Source: Tumebacillus avium (lineage in GTDB: Bacteria; Bacillota; Bacilli; Tumebacillales; Tumebacillaceae). From it: a DNA stretch of 64,000 nt. A program made the position numbers and the translations under genes. How positions within the stretch are numbered: position 1 is the stretch's first letter; each line of letters begins with the position of its first letter. Under the pieces are notes generated by a model. The model did not search any database and was not told where the DNA came from. It saw only the letters and a list, made by a program, of their open reading frames with translations. Shown piece after piece: positions 27,543 to 36,409 of the stretch. The stretch spans positions 1,396,501 to 1,460,500 of the forward strand of contig NZ_CP021434.1 of NCBI RefSeq assembly GCF_002162355.1, given 5' to 3'.

Positions 27543-28220
27543 TTATCTTTCGACTAGTTTTCCATTCTCCAGCCAAAGCACCCGATCACAAAGCGACAAC
27601 ACTCTGTCATCATGAGTAACCATCACAGCACTCTTTCTCTGCTCCCTCACCTGTTTCCTAATCATTTGTACGACATCGAGTCCTCGCGCAGCATCCAAAC
27701 TCGCTGTTGGTTCATCTGCAAACAGGACAGCCGGATCATTCATGAAAGCTCTGGCAATCGCCACCCGTTGACGTTCACCGCCGGAAAGCGTGTCCGGATA
27801 GGCGGTTCGTCGGTGAGCTAGCTCCATTTTATCGAGCAGCTCTTTTGCTCGTTTCCCCGCCTTTGCCTTCTCCATCCCGGCAAGTTTGGCCACCAGCATC
27901 AGCTGTTCTTCCACTTTCAAATACGGAATCAGGTTGGCGCTTTGAAAAATAAAACCGATTTTGCGAAGCCGCAGTTCAGATAGTTCTTGCTTCTCCTTGC
28001 CGATGATCGATGCTCCGTCAAGCAGCACACGCCCGCTCGTCGGTTCAAGAAGCGCTCCTGCTATGGACAGAAACGTACTCTTGCCGGAGCCTGAAGGTCC
28101 CATCACCGCGACAAATTCGCCTTCGTCCACCTCAAGATTTAGCCGGTCCAGAATTGTTCTTTCATTCCCTCCATCATGAAACGTCCGAGTAATTTCCTGC
28201 AATTCGAGTCGATTGCTCAT
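27543..28220 (-). CDS. ABC transporter ATP-binding protein (MacB/HrtA-like)
   Basis: ATPase of 225 residues with Walker A GPSGSGKST (about 40-48), Q-loop region IGFIFQSANL, signature LSGGERQRVAIARAF and Walker B AVLFADEPTASLD, then the H-loop VTHDD. This is the LolD/MacB-type ATPase that pairs with FtsX-like permeases. Its ATG overlaps the permease stop by 4 nt (ATGA). HrtA-like heme or toxic-compound efflux is the best guess from its partner. Confidence 0.94.
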   Translation of the reverse strand: MSNRLELQEITRTFHDGGNERTILDRLNLEVDEGEFVAVMGPSGSGKSTFLSIAGALLEPTSGRVLLDGASIIGKEKQELSELRLRKIGFIFQSANLIPYLKVEEQLMLVAKLAGMEKAKAGKRAKELLDKMELAHRRTAYPDTLSGGERQRVAIARAFMNDPAVLFADEPTASLDAARGLDVVQMIRKQVREQRKSAVMVTHDDRVLSLCDRVLWLENGKLVER

Positions 28221-29335
28221 GCTGAAGCCCTCCCAATCGCGTCCAAAGCATCAATTTTAGCGACCTTCCACACCGAAAACAGCGAGCCGGCGAGAGACAT
28301 TGCGACAAAAGATAAACAAGTCATCACCAACGTGGAGACGCCTAATTGGAATGGCATGGATTCGGGTAAGACGACCTCGAACAGTTGAACCAAGAGAACG
28401 CTCAGGACCAAACTGCCCACCGATAAGACCAACACCTGCAGGGTCACACTTTTTGCCAAATAGGCAGTACGTGTGCCGATCGCTTTCAAAATGCCAAACT
28501 GACTGGTTTTCTGGATCGTGATGACGTAAAAGAATACGGCGAGTATAAATGCAGAAATAACAAACAGGAAAACAATCATCATGATCAGGGAGCCTTGCTC
28601 TTCTTTGTAACCGGGTATCGCTGACACAGCCTCAGCCTTTGTGATCACGTCCGTATCGGGCAATGCGGCCTGAAGCTCCTTCGCTTCTTCTTTCGAAGCC
28701 TGAATGGCAATCGCACTGTACGATTCCGTTGCTGGTTCGGCCCCTGGACGAGCTGTCTGCTCCTGAAGCTGCAGCCAATCCTGCTTATTTAGAAAAACTG
28801 CCGGTGAGTGGCTAAAGGATTCGTTTTGTACAAATCCACGTACGGTCCACTTCGTTCCAGAAGTTTGATCTGTAAGGATCGTACCGATGCTGACTCCAGA
28901 ATCGGACAGTTTTTGATCCACGAGCACATCCCCTTTTGTCTGATCGGAGAGGGGTGTACCGTCTGTCATTGTTGGTGCCAGCCAACCAGCAGGATCGACT
29001 GCGAGTATCGTAACATCAATTTTCGCCGTTGCTCCAGATGGAATGATGGTGGTCATTTTCACGCCAAGCGGTTCGACATCGTGTTCCCCGACGATCTGGC
29101 CGGCTTGTTCAATCTGATCCTGATCGACTTGAGATCGGGTCAAGCGGTGATTCGAGCCCTGTTCCACAACAAAATGTGTTGCATTTCGATTCTGAACAGA
29201 GGCAGCGTTGTCATACGCAAGTCCCTGTGCCAGCCCGGTGACAAACAGTACAAGAAAGGCAACAAGCACCATAATTGTGGCGATTAGTGCATACCTAGCC
29301 TTCGCAAACCTCATTTCTCGAATCGCTAGAAACAT
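28217..29335 (-). CDS. FtsX-family ABC permease (HrtB-like)
   Basis: Membrane protein of 372 residues: one N-terminal helix (about 15-38), a large extracellular domain (about 45-235), then three helices (about 248-272, 293-320, 334-360). The start FLAIREMRFAKARYALI and QGLAYDNA resemble HrtB heme-efflux permeases. A typical unit would also contain a two-component system, which is absent here. The ATG at 29335 is followed by the ATPase gene. Efflux or mechanotransmission are both possible for this family. Confidence 0.9.
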   Translation of the reverse strand: MFLAIREMRFAKARYALIATIMVLVAFLVLFVTGLAQGLAYDNAASVQNRNATHFVVEQGSNHRLTRSQVDQDQIEQAGQIVGEHDVEPLGVKMTTIIPSGATAKIDVTILAVDPAGWLAPTMTDGTPLSDQTKGDVLVDQKLSDSGVSIGTILTDQTSGTKWTVRGFVQNESFSHSPAVFLNKQDWLQLQEQTARPGAEPATESYSAIAIQASKEEAKELQAALPDTDVITKAEAVSAIPGYKEEQGSLIMMIVFLFVISAFILAVFFYVITIQKTSQFGILKAIGTRTAYLAKSVTLQVLVLSVGSLVLSVLLVQLFEVVLPESMPFQLGVSTLVMTCLSFVAMSLAGSLFSVWKVAKIDALDAIGRASA

Positions 29336-29423
29336 GTTCGATTCCCTCCTTTGTCATGACTCTACTATAGGGATCGAACATGAACGAAACATGAATAACA
29401 GATTACAGTTGCTGGGTGTTACG

Positions 29424-29545
29424 AATCTCCACCAGATGTGTAAAGACACCATTCTAAATGAATGGTGTCTTTGTCACTCCGTATTTGTGGTTATTTCCCG
29501 CCTCACTTTTGTACTCTAAAAGTTCGCCAGGCTGTTGCGGTCAAT
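29424..29545 (-). pseudogene. Remnant of a third YozG-like HTH gene with terminator
   Basis: About 110 nt that match the 3' end and terminator region of the HTH gene at 30528-30650 (shared blocks: AAAGACACCATT, GAATGGTGTCTT, CACTCCGTAT, TTTTGTACTCTAAAAG). On the minus strand it still encodes QPGELLEYKSEAG, the tail of the YozG-like protein (QPGDLLEYKNE in the intact copy). The 5' part of the gene is missing. GACACCATTC-n-GAATGGTGTC (29444-29468) is a terminator stem. Confidence 0.75.
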
Positions 29546-29605
29546 TTTGGCTGAAGTACACGTTGTATTCAAGATTGTAACCAAGAAACTAGCACCCTCG
29601 TACGA

Positions 29606-30268
29606 TCATGGTGTGAAAAGTTTCCAATTCCCTTCGGATATCACTTCTACCTCTCCATCGATCACTTTGATGGCGGTATCATCACACATTGCATAGGCCG
29701 GTCCCGGTATCTCGGCTGCCCATTTCTCCGCATTCGCCATCGTGTTTTCCGGCAGCATCTCGTGATCCAGATGCGGGAACATCGCAAAGTCGACCAGACC
29801 CAGCGTTTTATCTCCACCGTCGGGTGGAGTCCAGCCCACAAAGTCTTCCCCGATGTTCGGGGCCATCACCATGCTCCCGGCACTCAATCCCACATAGACT
29901 GCACGCAACGACGGCAAGAGGTCTGCCAGTCCGGACTGACGCATCCAGTAATTCAAATACAAAGCGTCACCACCATTCACGAGTAGAACGTCCGTCTCCT
30001 TGACCATAGGCACCCAAAGCTCTTGATCGATGCTGGGCAGAGCGGTGAGCTCCAGCACCCCCAGGGACTTCCAGCCCAGCTCACACATCGGTGTTGTACT
30101 TTTTCCATTGATGAACCTCCAAGCGCCGCGTGCACCACCAGGATTTGCGTAGGACGCAGTGGGTATGCAGAGGGCGTTACATTCGGCAATTGGTTTTCCC
30201 AGCATGTCAACCAACGCGTCATGTATGCTTTTGTTTTTGATGCCCGCAGATGTGAGCAATAATTTCAT
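29606..30268 (-). CDS. Peptidase S51 family protein, copy 3
   Basis: Predicted S51 serine peptidase of 220 residues with VLLVNGGDALYLNYWM, the nucleophile motif VGLSAGSMVM, and FPHLDHEMLP. About as long as copy 1 and closer to broken copy 2 in sequence (for example shared CIPTA-x-YANPGGA). GAGGAGTG precedes ATG 30268; its leader differs from copies 1 and 2. Substrate unknown. Confidence 0.92.
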   Translation of the reverse strand: MKLLLTSAGIKNKSIHDALVDMLGKPIAECNALCIPTASYANPGGARGAWRFINGKSTTPMCELGWKSLGVLELTALPSIDQELWVPMVKETDVLLVNGGDALYLNYWMRQSGLADLLPSLRAVYVGLSAGSMVMAPNIGEDFVGWTPPDGGDKTLGLVDFAMFPHLDHEMLPENTMANAEKWAAEIPGPAYAMCDDTAIKVIDGEVEVISEGNWKLFTP

Positions 30269-30591
30269 AACTTCACTCCTCATAGATTTTTTGCATAGTT
30301 GTGAGTTCCTCATCTATTCTTGCTTAATAATCCATAAAAAGTTACCAAATTAAATATAACAGATCGCGGGAGAATTGACTTGATTCTCCCGTTTTTCTTT
30401 CAGGTTTAACACCACTCAAGCGTTCGTCTTTTCCGTCAACTCTCGGACAGCACCGCCTGTCAATTTACGGGCATCATAGGGCAGTCGTAACACTGCAGTC
30501 AGTTCAAGGTGTGAGTCATGATGAGATCTCCACCAAATGTGTAAAGACACCATTCGCAATGAATGGTGTCTTGGTCACTCCGTATGTGTGG
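30269..30591. other. Intergenic region between S51 copy 3 and HTH module 2
   Basis: Contains a hairpin CGGGAGAAT / ATTCTCCCG followed on the plus strand by TTTTTCTTT (about 30367-30400), which has no plus-strand gene to serve, and a terminator stem GACACCATTC / GAATGGTGTC at about 30547-30571 for the HTH gene. A minus-strand stretch at 30416-30540 is open but has no start. No gene seen. Confidence 0.6.
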
Positions 30592-30816
30592 TTATTCCTC
30601 ATCAGCAGCTTCTTCATTTTTGTACTCTAAAAGATCCCCAGGCTGGCAATCTAATGCTTTGCAAATTGCCTCTAAGGTTGAAAGCCTGATCGCTTTTGCC
30701 TTTCCATTTTTCAAGATCGAAAGGTTAGCCATTGTGATTCCAACCCTCTCTGAGAGTTCTGTTACACTCATCTTCCTTTTCGCCAGCATCACGTCAATAT
30801 TGATAATGATTGCCAT
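30592..30816 (-). CDS. YozG-like XRE-family HTH regulator, module 2
   Basis: HTH protein of 74 residues, with KMSVTELSERVGITMANLS and LSTLEAICKALDCQPGDLL, differing from the module 1 protein at only a few positions in the first 65 residues. The ATG at 30816 follows GAGGTGAAGAAC; the stop of the DUF2975 gene overlaps the RBS as in module 1. Probably autoregulates the pair. Confidence 0.92.
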   Translation of the reverse strand: MAIIINIDVMLAKRKMSVTELSERVGITMANLSILKNGKAKAIRLSTLEAICKALDCQPGDLLEYKNEEAADEE

Positions 30817-30826
30817 GTTCTTCACC

Positions 30827-31306
30827 TCAGACCGTTAAATCATTTTCTGATTTTATATCGATGGCATGTTTTACGAGCTTTTGAAGAACAGCAGCAAAAA
30901 CTGCAACCACAAGTGCGGCAAAAATCAAGCCGTATCCGACCGGCATGATAATTGGCGGATCGACTCGCCACGCCATGAGGTAGTACAGTGGCAAGTTTAG
31001 TGCATGCAAAATACTGACTGCAATGGCACAGTATTTTATATTCTTTAAGGCTTCGAAAGATAATTCCGAGAAGGACTTGTTACGATCAATATGGCCTAGC
31101 AGTTTGAAAGTCTGATACAAAGCAATGTAATACGGTATCGTCGTTGCATACAAACCGATCATCAGAAGATATCGCAGATAAGCTGCCTCAGGATACAATT
31201 CTCCCATAAAATTTGAGATGGCAGGTACAAAAAATATACACAAAACAAGAACAGGGATACCCATAAGGATAACAGCTGTCTTTAGAAAAAGTGTTTCACG
31301 TTTCAT
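30827..31306 (-). CDS. DUF2975 membrane protein, module 2
   Basis: Membrane protein of 159 residues with four hydrophobic segments (about 7-27, 45-70, 95-118, 122-146) and the ending KHAIDIKSENDLTV identical to module 1. The middle of the protein has diverged more than the ends and more than its HTH partner, so the membrane part may be under different selection. ATG 31306 with AGGTGCCTT upstream. Confidence 0.88.
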   Translation of the reverse strand: MKRETLFLKTAVILMGIPVLVLCIFFVPAISNFMGELYPEAAYLRYLLMIGLYATTIPYYIALYQTFKLLGHIDRNKSFSELSFEALKNIKYCAIAVSILHALNLPLYYLMAWRVDPPIIMPVGYGLIFAALVVAVFAAVLQKLVKHAIDIKSENDLTV

Positions 31307-31393
31307 ACAAGGCACCTACCTCAGTTAGTTATTCGCATTCTGATTCTAACATGCGATTTATCGTTTTACAATAAATCATCGTATTTCCAACTC

Positions 31394-31540
31394 CTACCAT
31401 CTACCATCTACCATCTACCATCTACCATCTACCATCTACCATCTACCATCTACCATCTACCATCTACCATCTACCATCTACCATCTACCATCTACCATCT
31501 ACCATCTACCATCTACCATCTACCATCTACCATCTACCAA
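31394..31540. repeat. 21-copy 7-bp tandem repeat (CTACCAT)
   Basis: CTACCAT is repeated head to tail with no interruption for 20 perfect units; the 21st ends in CTACCAA. The period is exactly 7 bp for 147 bp, with no spacers, in the noncoding gap upstream of DUF2975 module 2. Confidence 0.97.
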
Positions 31541-32062
31541 CCCAAAACAAAGAAGCATCAAAGACATTGAACTCGTCGTTGATGCTTCTTCTTCCTCAAT
31601 ATACGTGCTACTTGTAGTACGGCTCACCGAACCGGAAGTAAGCACAAACCATCAGCGACAGATAAAGTTTATCTCATTCTAAGAAAATACGTTCCGATTT
31701 CGATTCTTCTGCGATTGAATACAACCAGCACAATTGAATAGGCACCTCAAGTGTGATTGGCTCATCCTCTCAAAGAAAGGGATGAGATCATTATTATGAC
31801 AAAGTTTCAGGTGCTTCTCATAAATCATATGGCGCATTTCTCGCCACAATCATTTTTGATTTGCTCTATGTTTTCCATAGAAGGAAGACCTTAATTTAGC
31901 TGGCCACCAGGAGGTCTTTCTTCTGTATCAACCTAGATCCGACACCCTTTTAGGGTATCAGTCGTTCAAAGAACCACAGTTGTTGGCATTGAGCGTAGAA
32001 TTGGTTATCCACGTTAACTGCAAAAAAATTCCCTTAGTTTCACTATTTACTAATATGATATT
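31541..32062. other. Noncoding region with several hairpins
   Basis: Holds a stem GAAGCATCAA / TTGATGCTTC (31552-31588, T-rich on both sides, probably terminating the minus-strand operon ending at 32063), a hairpin CTCATCC / GGGATGAG near 31761-31785, a stem AGAAGGAAGACCT / AGGTCTTTCTTCT (31879-31924) and the third CCGACACCC motif. A possible 32-residue frame at 31796-31894 has an RBS-like AAGGGATGAG but no recognisable similarity. No confident gene. Confidence 0.6.
31938..31962. repeat. Intergenic CCGACACCC motif, copy 3
   Basis: TCCGACACCCTTTTAGGG then TATCAGT, matching copy 1 at 3533 in 21 of 25 positions by eye. Confidence 0.6.
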
Positions 32063-33928
32063 TCACGAATTTCGATTTATTAATCGATCGATATAATGGG
32101 GTTCAACAAGGGCACCCTTACTCTTTTCGACGCTGATGCACAAACATACCTTTTTCTTCATGCGAAGCAAAAAAGGCATTATCTCATTCCAAAAACGGCA
32201 GTCAACGCCGACGACTCGATAGTTGTCGTGATTAGGATTGGATGTCAACCATTGAAGCGCATCTGGTTTGGAATTGAAGAAAAGGGGATAGTGCCCTTCC
32301 GTCTCGGCTTTTATGTTGCCCGTATTGCGCCCTCCTTCGAACTCCATCAAAGTGTAAAACGGTTCGCCTACTGTCAAAAGGGTGGGTAAGGAGGCAATAC
32401 GCTTATAATGGTCCTTATGCTTGATTTGGAGGACATTGTCCAGCAAGGTGCGAGTGAAATCAAATTGAAGTTTTGTGGCGGAATCTTCTAGCGAAGCGTA
32501 CTCTCCCTTGCTGTTCGTAAGAAAAGTCGTAATCCAATGCATAACCATCAGCATGTCAGGCTCGTTGGCAAAACAGGAGAAAATTTTGAGAAATTCTTCT
32601 TGATTCGAGTACAGCACCGCGCCACTCAGCCCGTGGTTTTCGATTAGCTTCATTCCTAGTCTTTTGGTTGTCGGAAAAACAAAAATCGTATTCGGATCAT
32701 GACGCCGGTTAAAAAACAGAATTGTAAAGAAGTTTTTTACCGTTTCGTCGTAGAGGTTTCCGACGTAGATTTCTCCCTTTTGAAGTTCATTTTGGATCCA
32801 ATCACGGCATTCTTGGTATTCTTCGATGAGAACGACCACAGGTTTGCCAGAAGGATCGAAATAGTTGGGTCGATTATTATTCCAGTCGTACTCGCTTAGG
32901 CGTACAGCGACACAAAGCTTACTTCGGATTAGCTCGGTCATTTCGGATTCCGATGCCTCTTCAGCGATGTAAATCGGTTCCCCTTTGTCATCCATGTGGT
33001 CAAGCAAATAATAGTTCTCCGCGGGAAAATCCAGATTGTCGCAAAGTTTTAGTACGAAAAGACCTTTCGAATCGCGCCCTTGGAACGAAAGGCCTCTGAA
33101 GACCTTTATCGAGCTGATATCGAACACCTGAATACTTTCTTCCATGTGATCGTGATAAAGAGAGGTAAGATGCTCCAGACTAGACTTGTCCACTGCGATT
33201 GTACTTAGTATCTCATTAAATTTTAGTTTCATCTCCTCCGAATAAGCATATTTCAGAATACCATCTATCTGCATTCGTTCCATAAATCGATCGATGTCGA
33301 TGCGAAACGAATTGTAGAGTGGTTCTAGCTCCCCGCTGCGAAACAAGTTTAAACCCTTTTCCAAACGCCGCGACGGATGTTGCTCACCACTAAAATATCG
33401 GGCTAATTCGTCTGTTCGCAAAGCAGCAAGGAATTCCTCCGATGACGCATCGATATTCATTGCATACATGCAGACCAGATTTACTAGCTGCTGTTTTTCC
33501 AGCGTGCTTTTCTCGTCATTCTCGGTAATGATCTTTAGAGCATCGCAGTATTTTTTGTATTCTTTCGGCTTACAATCATAACCTTTCTTTTCTGCTTCAT
33601 ACCCAGCGTGTTCGCGAATCCATAGCAATTCCATGTTGTTGGCATAAATCTCCTGAACCTCCAGCATTCTCTGGCTCATCACATCCATCAACTTCTGAAT
33701 CCGTCGGCTATGACTAGCGTCCGTTTCTTCGGCGAAGACGCGTTCTAAATCCAACATGTTTAGAGCTAGGCCGAAGTTGGTCTTGTTCGTAAGATACATA
33801 TGGTACATTTCGTGGACGAGAGTGCTTTGCTCCGTTCCAAGCTCCATATTGGGGCCGATAAAAAGTTGGATGGATCCCCCCTCCTGGAAGCGATACTGAC
33901 CTAGTATTTTGATGGTTTCGGATCTCAT
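32063..33928 (-). CDS. Large protein with N-terminal HExxH (metallopeptidase-like) motif
   Basis: Protein of 621 residues, not recognised as a named family. Near the N-terminus TLVHEMYHMYL gives HExxH at 39-43, with a possible third ligand Glu in MLEVQEIYANNMELLW (about 90-93), as in gluzincin-like proteases. The rest is unassigned, with low complexity absent and no membrane segments; residues 330-420 and 440-600 look like mixed alpha/beta. The ATG at 33928 overlaps the stop of the upstream nuclease-like gene (ATGA) with GGAGGAG upstream, so the two are coupled. The pair resembles a two-gene defence or stress unit, which is inference. Confidence 0.75.
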   Translation of the reverse strand: MRSETIKILGQYRFQEGGSIQLFIGPNMELGTEQSTLVHEMYHMYLTNKTNFGLALNMLDLERVFAEETDASHSRRIQKLMDVMSQRMLEVQEIYANNMELLWIREHAGYEAEKKGYDCKPKEYKKYCDALKIITENDEKSTLEKQQLVNLVCMYAMNIDASSEEFLAALRTDELARYFSGEQHPSRRLEKGLNLFRSGELEPLYNSFRIDIDRFMERMQIDGILKYAYSEEMKLKFNEILSTIAVDKSSLEHLTSLYHDHMEESIQVFDISSIKVFRGLSFQGRDSKGLFVLKLCDNLDFPAENYYLLDHMDDKGEPIYIAEEASESEMTELIRSKLCVAVRLSEYDWNNNRPNYFDPSGKPVVVLIEEYQECRDWIQNELQKGEIYVGNLYDETVKNFFTILFFNRRHDPNTIFVFPTTKRLGMKLIENHGLSGAVLYSNQEEFLKIFSCFANEPDMLMVMHWITTFLTNSKGEYASLEDSATKLQFDFTRTLLDNVLQIKHKDHYKRIASLPTLLTVGEPFYTLMEFEGGRNTGNIKAETEGHYPLFFNSKPDALQWLTSNPNHDNYRVVGVDCRFWNEIMPFLLRMKKKVCLCISVEKSKGALVEPHYIDRLINRNS

Positions 33929-34527
33929 GATCTCTCCTCCAATAAATAAACCCATGTACACTCCCTTGTTTCTGGATCCAGCGTTTCCGTATACCTGATT
34001 ATCTCCTCAAAACTTATATCCTTTTGTTCGGATTGAGCTATGGCATTTCGAGGCGGAGAAACAAATTGGGATGAGAAGTGGCTCCATGGCTTTAACATCT
34101 TTAGATTTGAATGGATGATACTGGTTTTCGTTTTCTCTCTGTGTCGCTCCAAGTAACCCGCCAGTTTCGAGGCAGTAACGAAATATGTATGATCCAGTCC
34201 TTCAAACCATTGACCGGTGCCAACAAATGCAGGCAAAGCATAATAAGTTCGTAATACGTGTTGCTGACTATTAATGACGCTTAGCTGATTTCTGCAGATT
34301 TGCCAACTGTATAGAGATTGCGTGGCCACGTATGCAAACGGACGTTTATATTGAATATAAAACGATCTGCCGGATAGAACGTACCCAAAGTCAAAGCCTT
34401 TGCTACTCTCTTCGATCTGGCTGATACTGAATGGATACAACCGTTTGTTGTATCTCTCCTTAAATTCGTTAACCAGGTGGTGGGTGATACAGGCTTCATA
34501 ATACTTCTCAGGAGGAAAACCGGCCAT
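33925..34527 (-). CDS. Small PD-(D/E)xK-like protein
   Basis: Protein of 200 residues, not recognised. An N-terminal region has Glu39/40 (SQIEESSKG), Asp46 (GFDFGY), then a strand with Gln59 and Lys61 (FYIQYKRP), the E-x-n-D-x-n-QxK layout of Mrr/DUF4365-like PD-(D/E)xK nucleases. The C-terminal half is helical. The ATG at 34527 has GAGGAGA 6 nt upstream. It is the first gene of a pair with the HExxH protein. Nuclease activity is inferred and could be lost; the full active-site order needs checking by structure. Confidence 0.7.
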   Translation of the reverse strand: MAGFPPEKYYEACITHHLVNEFKERYNKRLYPFSISQIEESSKGFDFGYVLSGRSFYIQYKRPFAYVATQSLYSWQICRNQLSVINSQQHVLRTYYALPAFVGTGQWFEGLDHTYFVTASKLAGYLERHREKTKTSIIHSNLKMLKPWSHFSSQFVSPPRNAIAQSEQKDISFEEIIRYTETLDPETRECTWVYLLEERS

Positions 34528-34984
34528 ATTCTTTCTCCTCACTTTCTAACAGCAATGTGGATTTCGTATGAAGTTCTCTATTCTTTACATTCCTTTACAA
34601 TTCCTTGTTGCTATCTCTTCTGACTCAATAATTTTATCTCCAATGCCATCAACTCACGTCCCTTTCGTGACTCGGGGGACTGTAATCTCCACATGTGATC
34701 CGTTAGCGTGTCTTGCCGTTTGGGCGAACAACTCATTTAACATGTCTTGTAAGCCTTGAACAGACGACGTATTTTTTGTGATTTGATCCTATCAGGTTTC
34801 GGAGTTTATAAGAAGATTTTAAATAAGCCCAAAGAGGCTGACGTGCTCCTTGTATAAAACATGTGTTGGATCTATACCACCCGCCTAAGTAGAAGTCCTT
34901 GCAAGATACCACATATAGAAAAAGACCTCCGCCACTATGGTATCATGGCGGAGATCTGCACCTCACTAAACGGCCAATATGGTG
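34528..34984. other. Noncoding gap upstream of the HExxH/nuclease-like pair
   Basis: No complete gene. A minus-strand stretch at about 34671-34780 reads DMLNELFAQTARHANGSHVE but has no start or RBS and ends shortly after; it may be a gene fragment. A stem AGACCTCCGCCA / TGGCGGAGATCT at about 34923-34957 looks like an orphan terminator. Confidence 0.5.
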
Positions 34985-35094
34985 GTTTGGACCGATTGGG
35001 ATGGCAAAAAAGACGTTATCAGCATGTAGATTTTGGTGAGAACGATTCGGCAAACTCTAGTTGAATGTGCTCAATGAGTTGAAAACTCGTGGCG
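34985..35094 (+). pseudogene. Relic of an IS256 (mutator)-type transposase
   Basis: With two frameshifts and one in-frame stop, the plus strand reads WDGKKDVISM-stop, ILGENDSANS and LNVLNELKTRGVI. These three pieces follow in order the mid-region of IS256-type transposases (family form: DGKKDVLGMYILGENES, then a segment like LNELKNRGV). Only about 35 codons remain. Degenerate. Confidence 0.6.
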
Positions 35095-35149
35095 TCATCT
35101 AACCAAGGTATCATAACTATTGTGCATCAGTTTAACCCTGACGTTTAAA

Positions 35150-35185
35150 AACAAAAAAGGTGCCATTTTTATGGGCGCCTTTGCA
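35150..35185 (-). terminator. Terminator of the XRE-ImmA gene
   Basis: On the minus strand AAAGGCGCC and GGCACCTTT (one G-T pair) form a stem with loop CATAAAAAT, followed by TTTG; ahead of the stop at 35198. Confidence 0.75.
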
Positions 35186-35197
35186 TCAGTGTAAAAA

Positions 35198-36382
35198 CTA
35201 ACTTGTTATGTCCCTAGATCTTGACTCTAACTTATCTTTAATGCTCACAATATTGCCTGTATAGCTGATTTCAGTCTCCAAATAACCTTCTTCCAGCCCC
35301 AATAAATCTTCAACTTCTTCCCTTAGCAAGCTTAATCCATAATGCTGCGATAATTTCTGCATGAACCCATCGCCGCTGATGTAGTCATTCTCAATCAACA
35401 ACTCAACAGCCTGCTTCATCGAAACCGGATCTTTCAAATCCTTTAAATCATCAAGGGGCTCTTTAGTTCTCCATCCTTTATGGCTTATAGACCGCTGCAT
35501 GTACTGGTAAGTGCCATCATTGATCGCACCTAACTTGTAGGCTCGCATCACCATTGCTCCGATAGACACACACCACTTTTTCTTAAGCAATGTATAGTAG
35601 TTCAAGTCATTTGGATGAATAGATACATCTCTCAGGAAACTTTCTCTTGGGAGCAAGAACGCCGCAGCAAAATCATTCGCTTCCTTCTCAATTTGCTTAA
35701 ACTCTTCTTTGCTTAAGTCTTCAATATTCAAATATGGGTCATGCAAAACTTTATGTCCTAGCTCGTGAGCAACGTCAAATTGACGTCTATAAAAAGACCG
35801 TTTGTCATTACCTAAAACAATGGAATAGTATAACCGTCCATCAATTTCATGTTGTGAGCCAAAAGCATCAATCATCCTATTACCTAAATTCAAAGATGAT
35901 ATAACAAACCCCTTAGTTTCAAGCAAATAAATAACATCCTTTATAGGCTTATCACCAAGCGACCAAGCCATTCTGACTTGGTCGGCCACTTCTTCAACAC
36001 TTCCAATATCCCGATCAGAAAAGTCCGGAACATCAAGCTCTGGGAAATCCACGTACTCCTCAAGCAAAGCACGAATAATTGTTAGGTACTTTACCCGATC
36101 ATACTGCATCTCTCGTTCTTTCTTTCCTGTAGTCAACAAAGAACGAAAATAGGTACTTCCCGTCTTTACTTCAACAGGTGTTTCATAAAAGTACTCTCGG
36201 GGAAATTTTAAAATATTTGTAATGTGCAACAACGAATCTAGGTTAGGAACAGCTTTGTTATTTTCATACTTCGAAATCATCTGTTTACTAACACCAAGTT
36301 CGTTGGCTAGATCAGTAATAGTAAGACCGCGATATATTCTTCCCTCTCTTAGTCTCGCTCCATTAAACTGCCGCTGAAACAT
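35198..36382 (-). CDS. XRE-HTH / ImmA-IrrE metallopeptidase fusion
   Basis: Protein of 394 residues. Residues 10-65 are an XRE HTH (LTITDLANELGVSKQMISKYE), and residues 140-300 an ImmA/IrrE-type zinc peptidase with HELGH (206-210) and Glu234 in EANDFAAAFLLP. Single-chain versions of this fusion regulate mobile elements, prophages or stress genes by cleaving or binding a repressor. AAAGGAGG precedes the ATG. Gene ends at a hairpin. It is 27 nt downstream of the DUF5986 gene and so cotranscribed with it. Confidence 0.93.
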   Translation of the reverse strand: MFQRQFNGARLREGRIYRGLTITDLANELGVSKQMISKYENNKAVPNLDSLLHITNILKFPREYFYETPVEVKTGSTYFRSLLTTGKKEREMQYDRVKYLTIIRALLEEYVDFPELDVPDFSDRDIGSVEEVADQVRMAWSLGDKPIKDVIYLLETKGFVISSLNLGNRMIDAFGSQHEIDGRLYYSIVLGNDKRSFYRRQFDVAHELGHKVLHDPYLNIEDLSKEEFKQIEKEANDFAAAFLLPRESFLRDVSIHPNDLNYYTLLKKKWCVSIGAMVMRAYKLGAINDGTYQYMQRSISHKGWRTKEPLDDLKDLKDPVSMKQAVELLIENDYISGDGFMQKLSQHYGLSLLREEVEDLLGLEEGYLETEISYTGNIVSIKDKLESRSRDITS

Positions 36383-36409
36383 TTAGATTCCTCCTTTTAT
36401 CGAGGAGTA

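Noticed and set aside
30367..30400. Terminator of a plus-strand gene
   Set aside because: There is a good stem and T-tract on the plus strand but no plus-strand gene lies upstream; it is kept only as a hairpin in the gap description.
30416..30540. Minus-strand open stretch upstream of S51 copy 3
   Set aside because: It has no start codon or RBS, and about 35 codons are too few to call a relic.
31394..31540. Possible CRISPR array
   Set aside because: Repeats are 7 bp, directly adjacent, with no spacers and no cas genes nearby.
31796..31894. Small frame of 32 residues with RBS
   Set aside because: It is too short, shows no recognised similarity and ends in a hairpin; nothing else supports a gene or transposase fragment.
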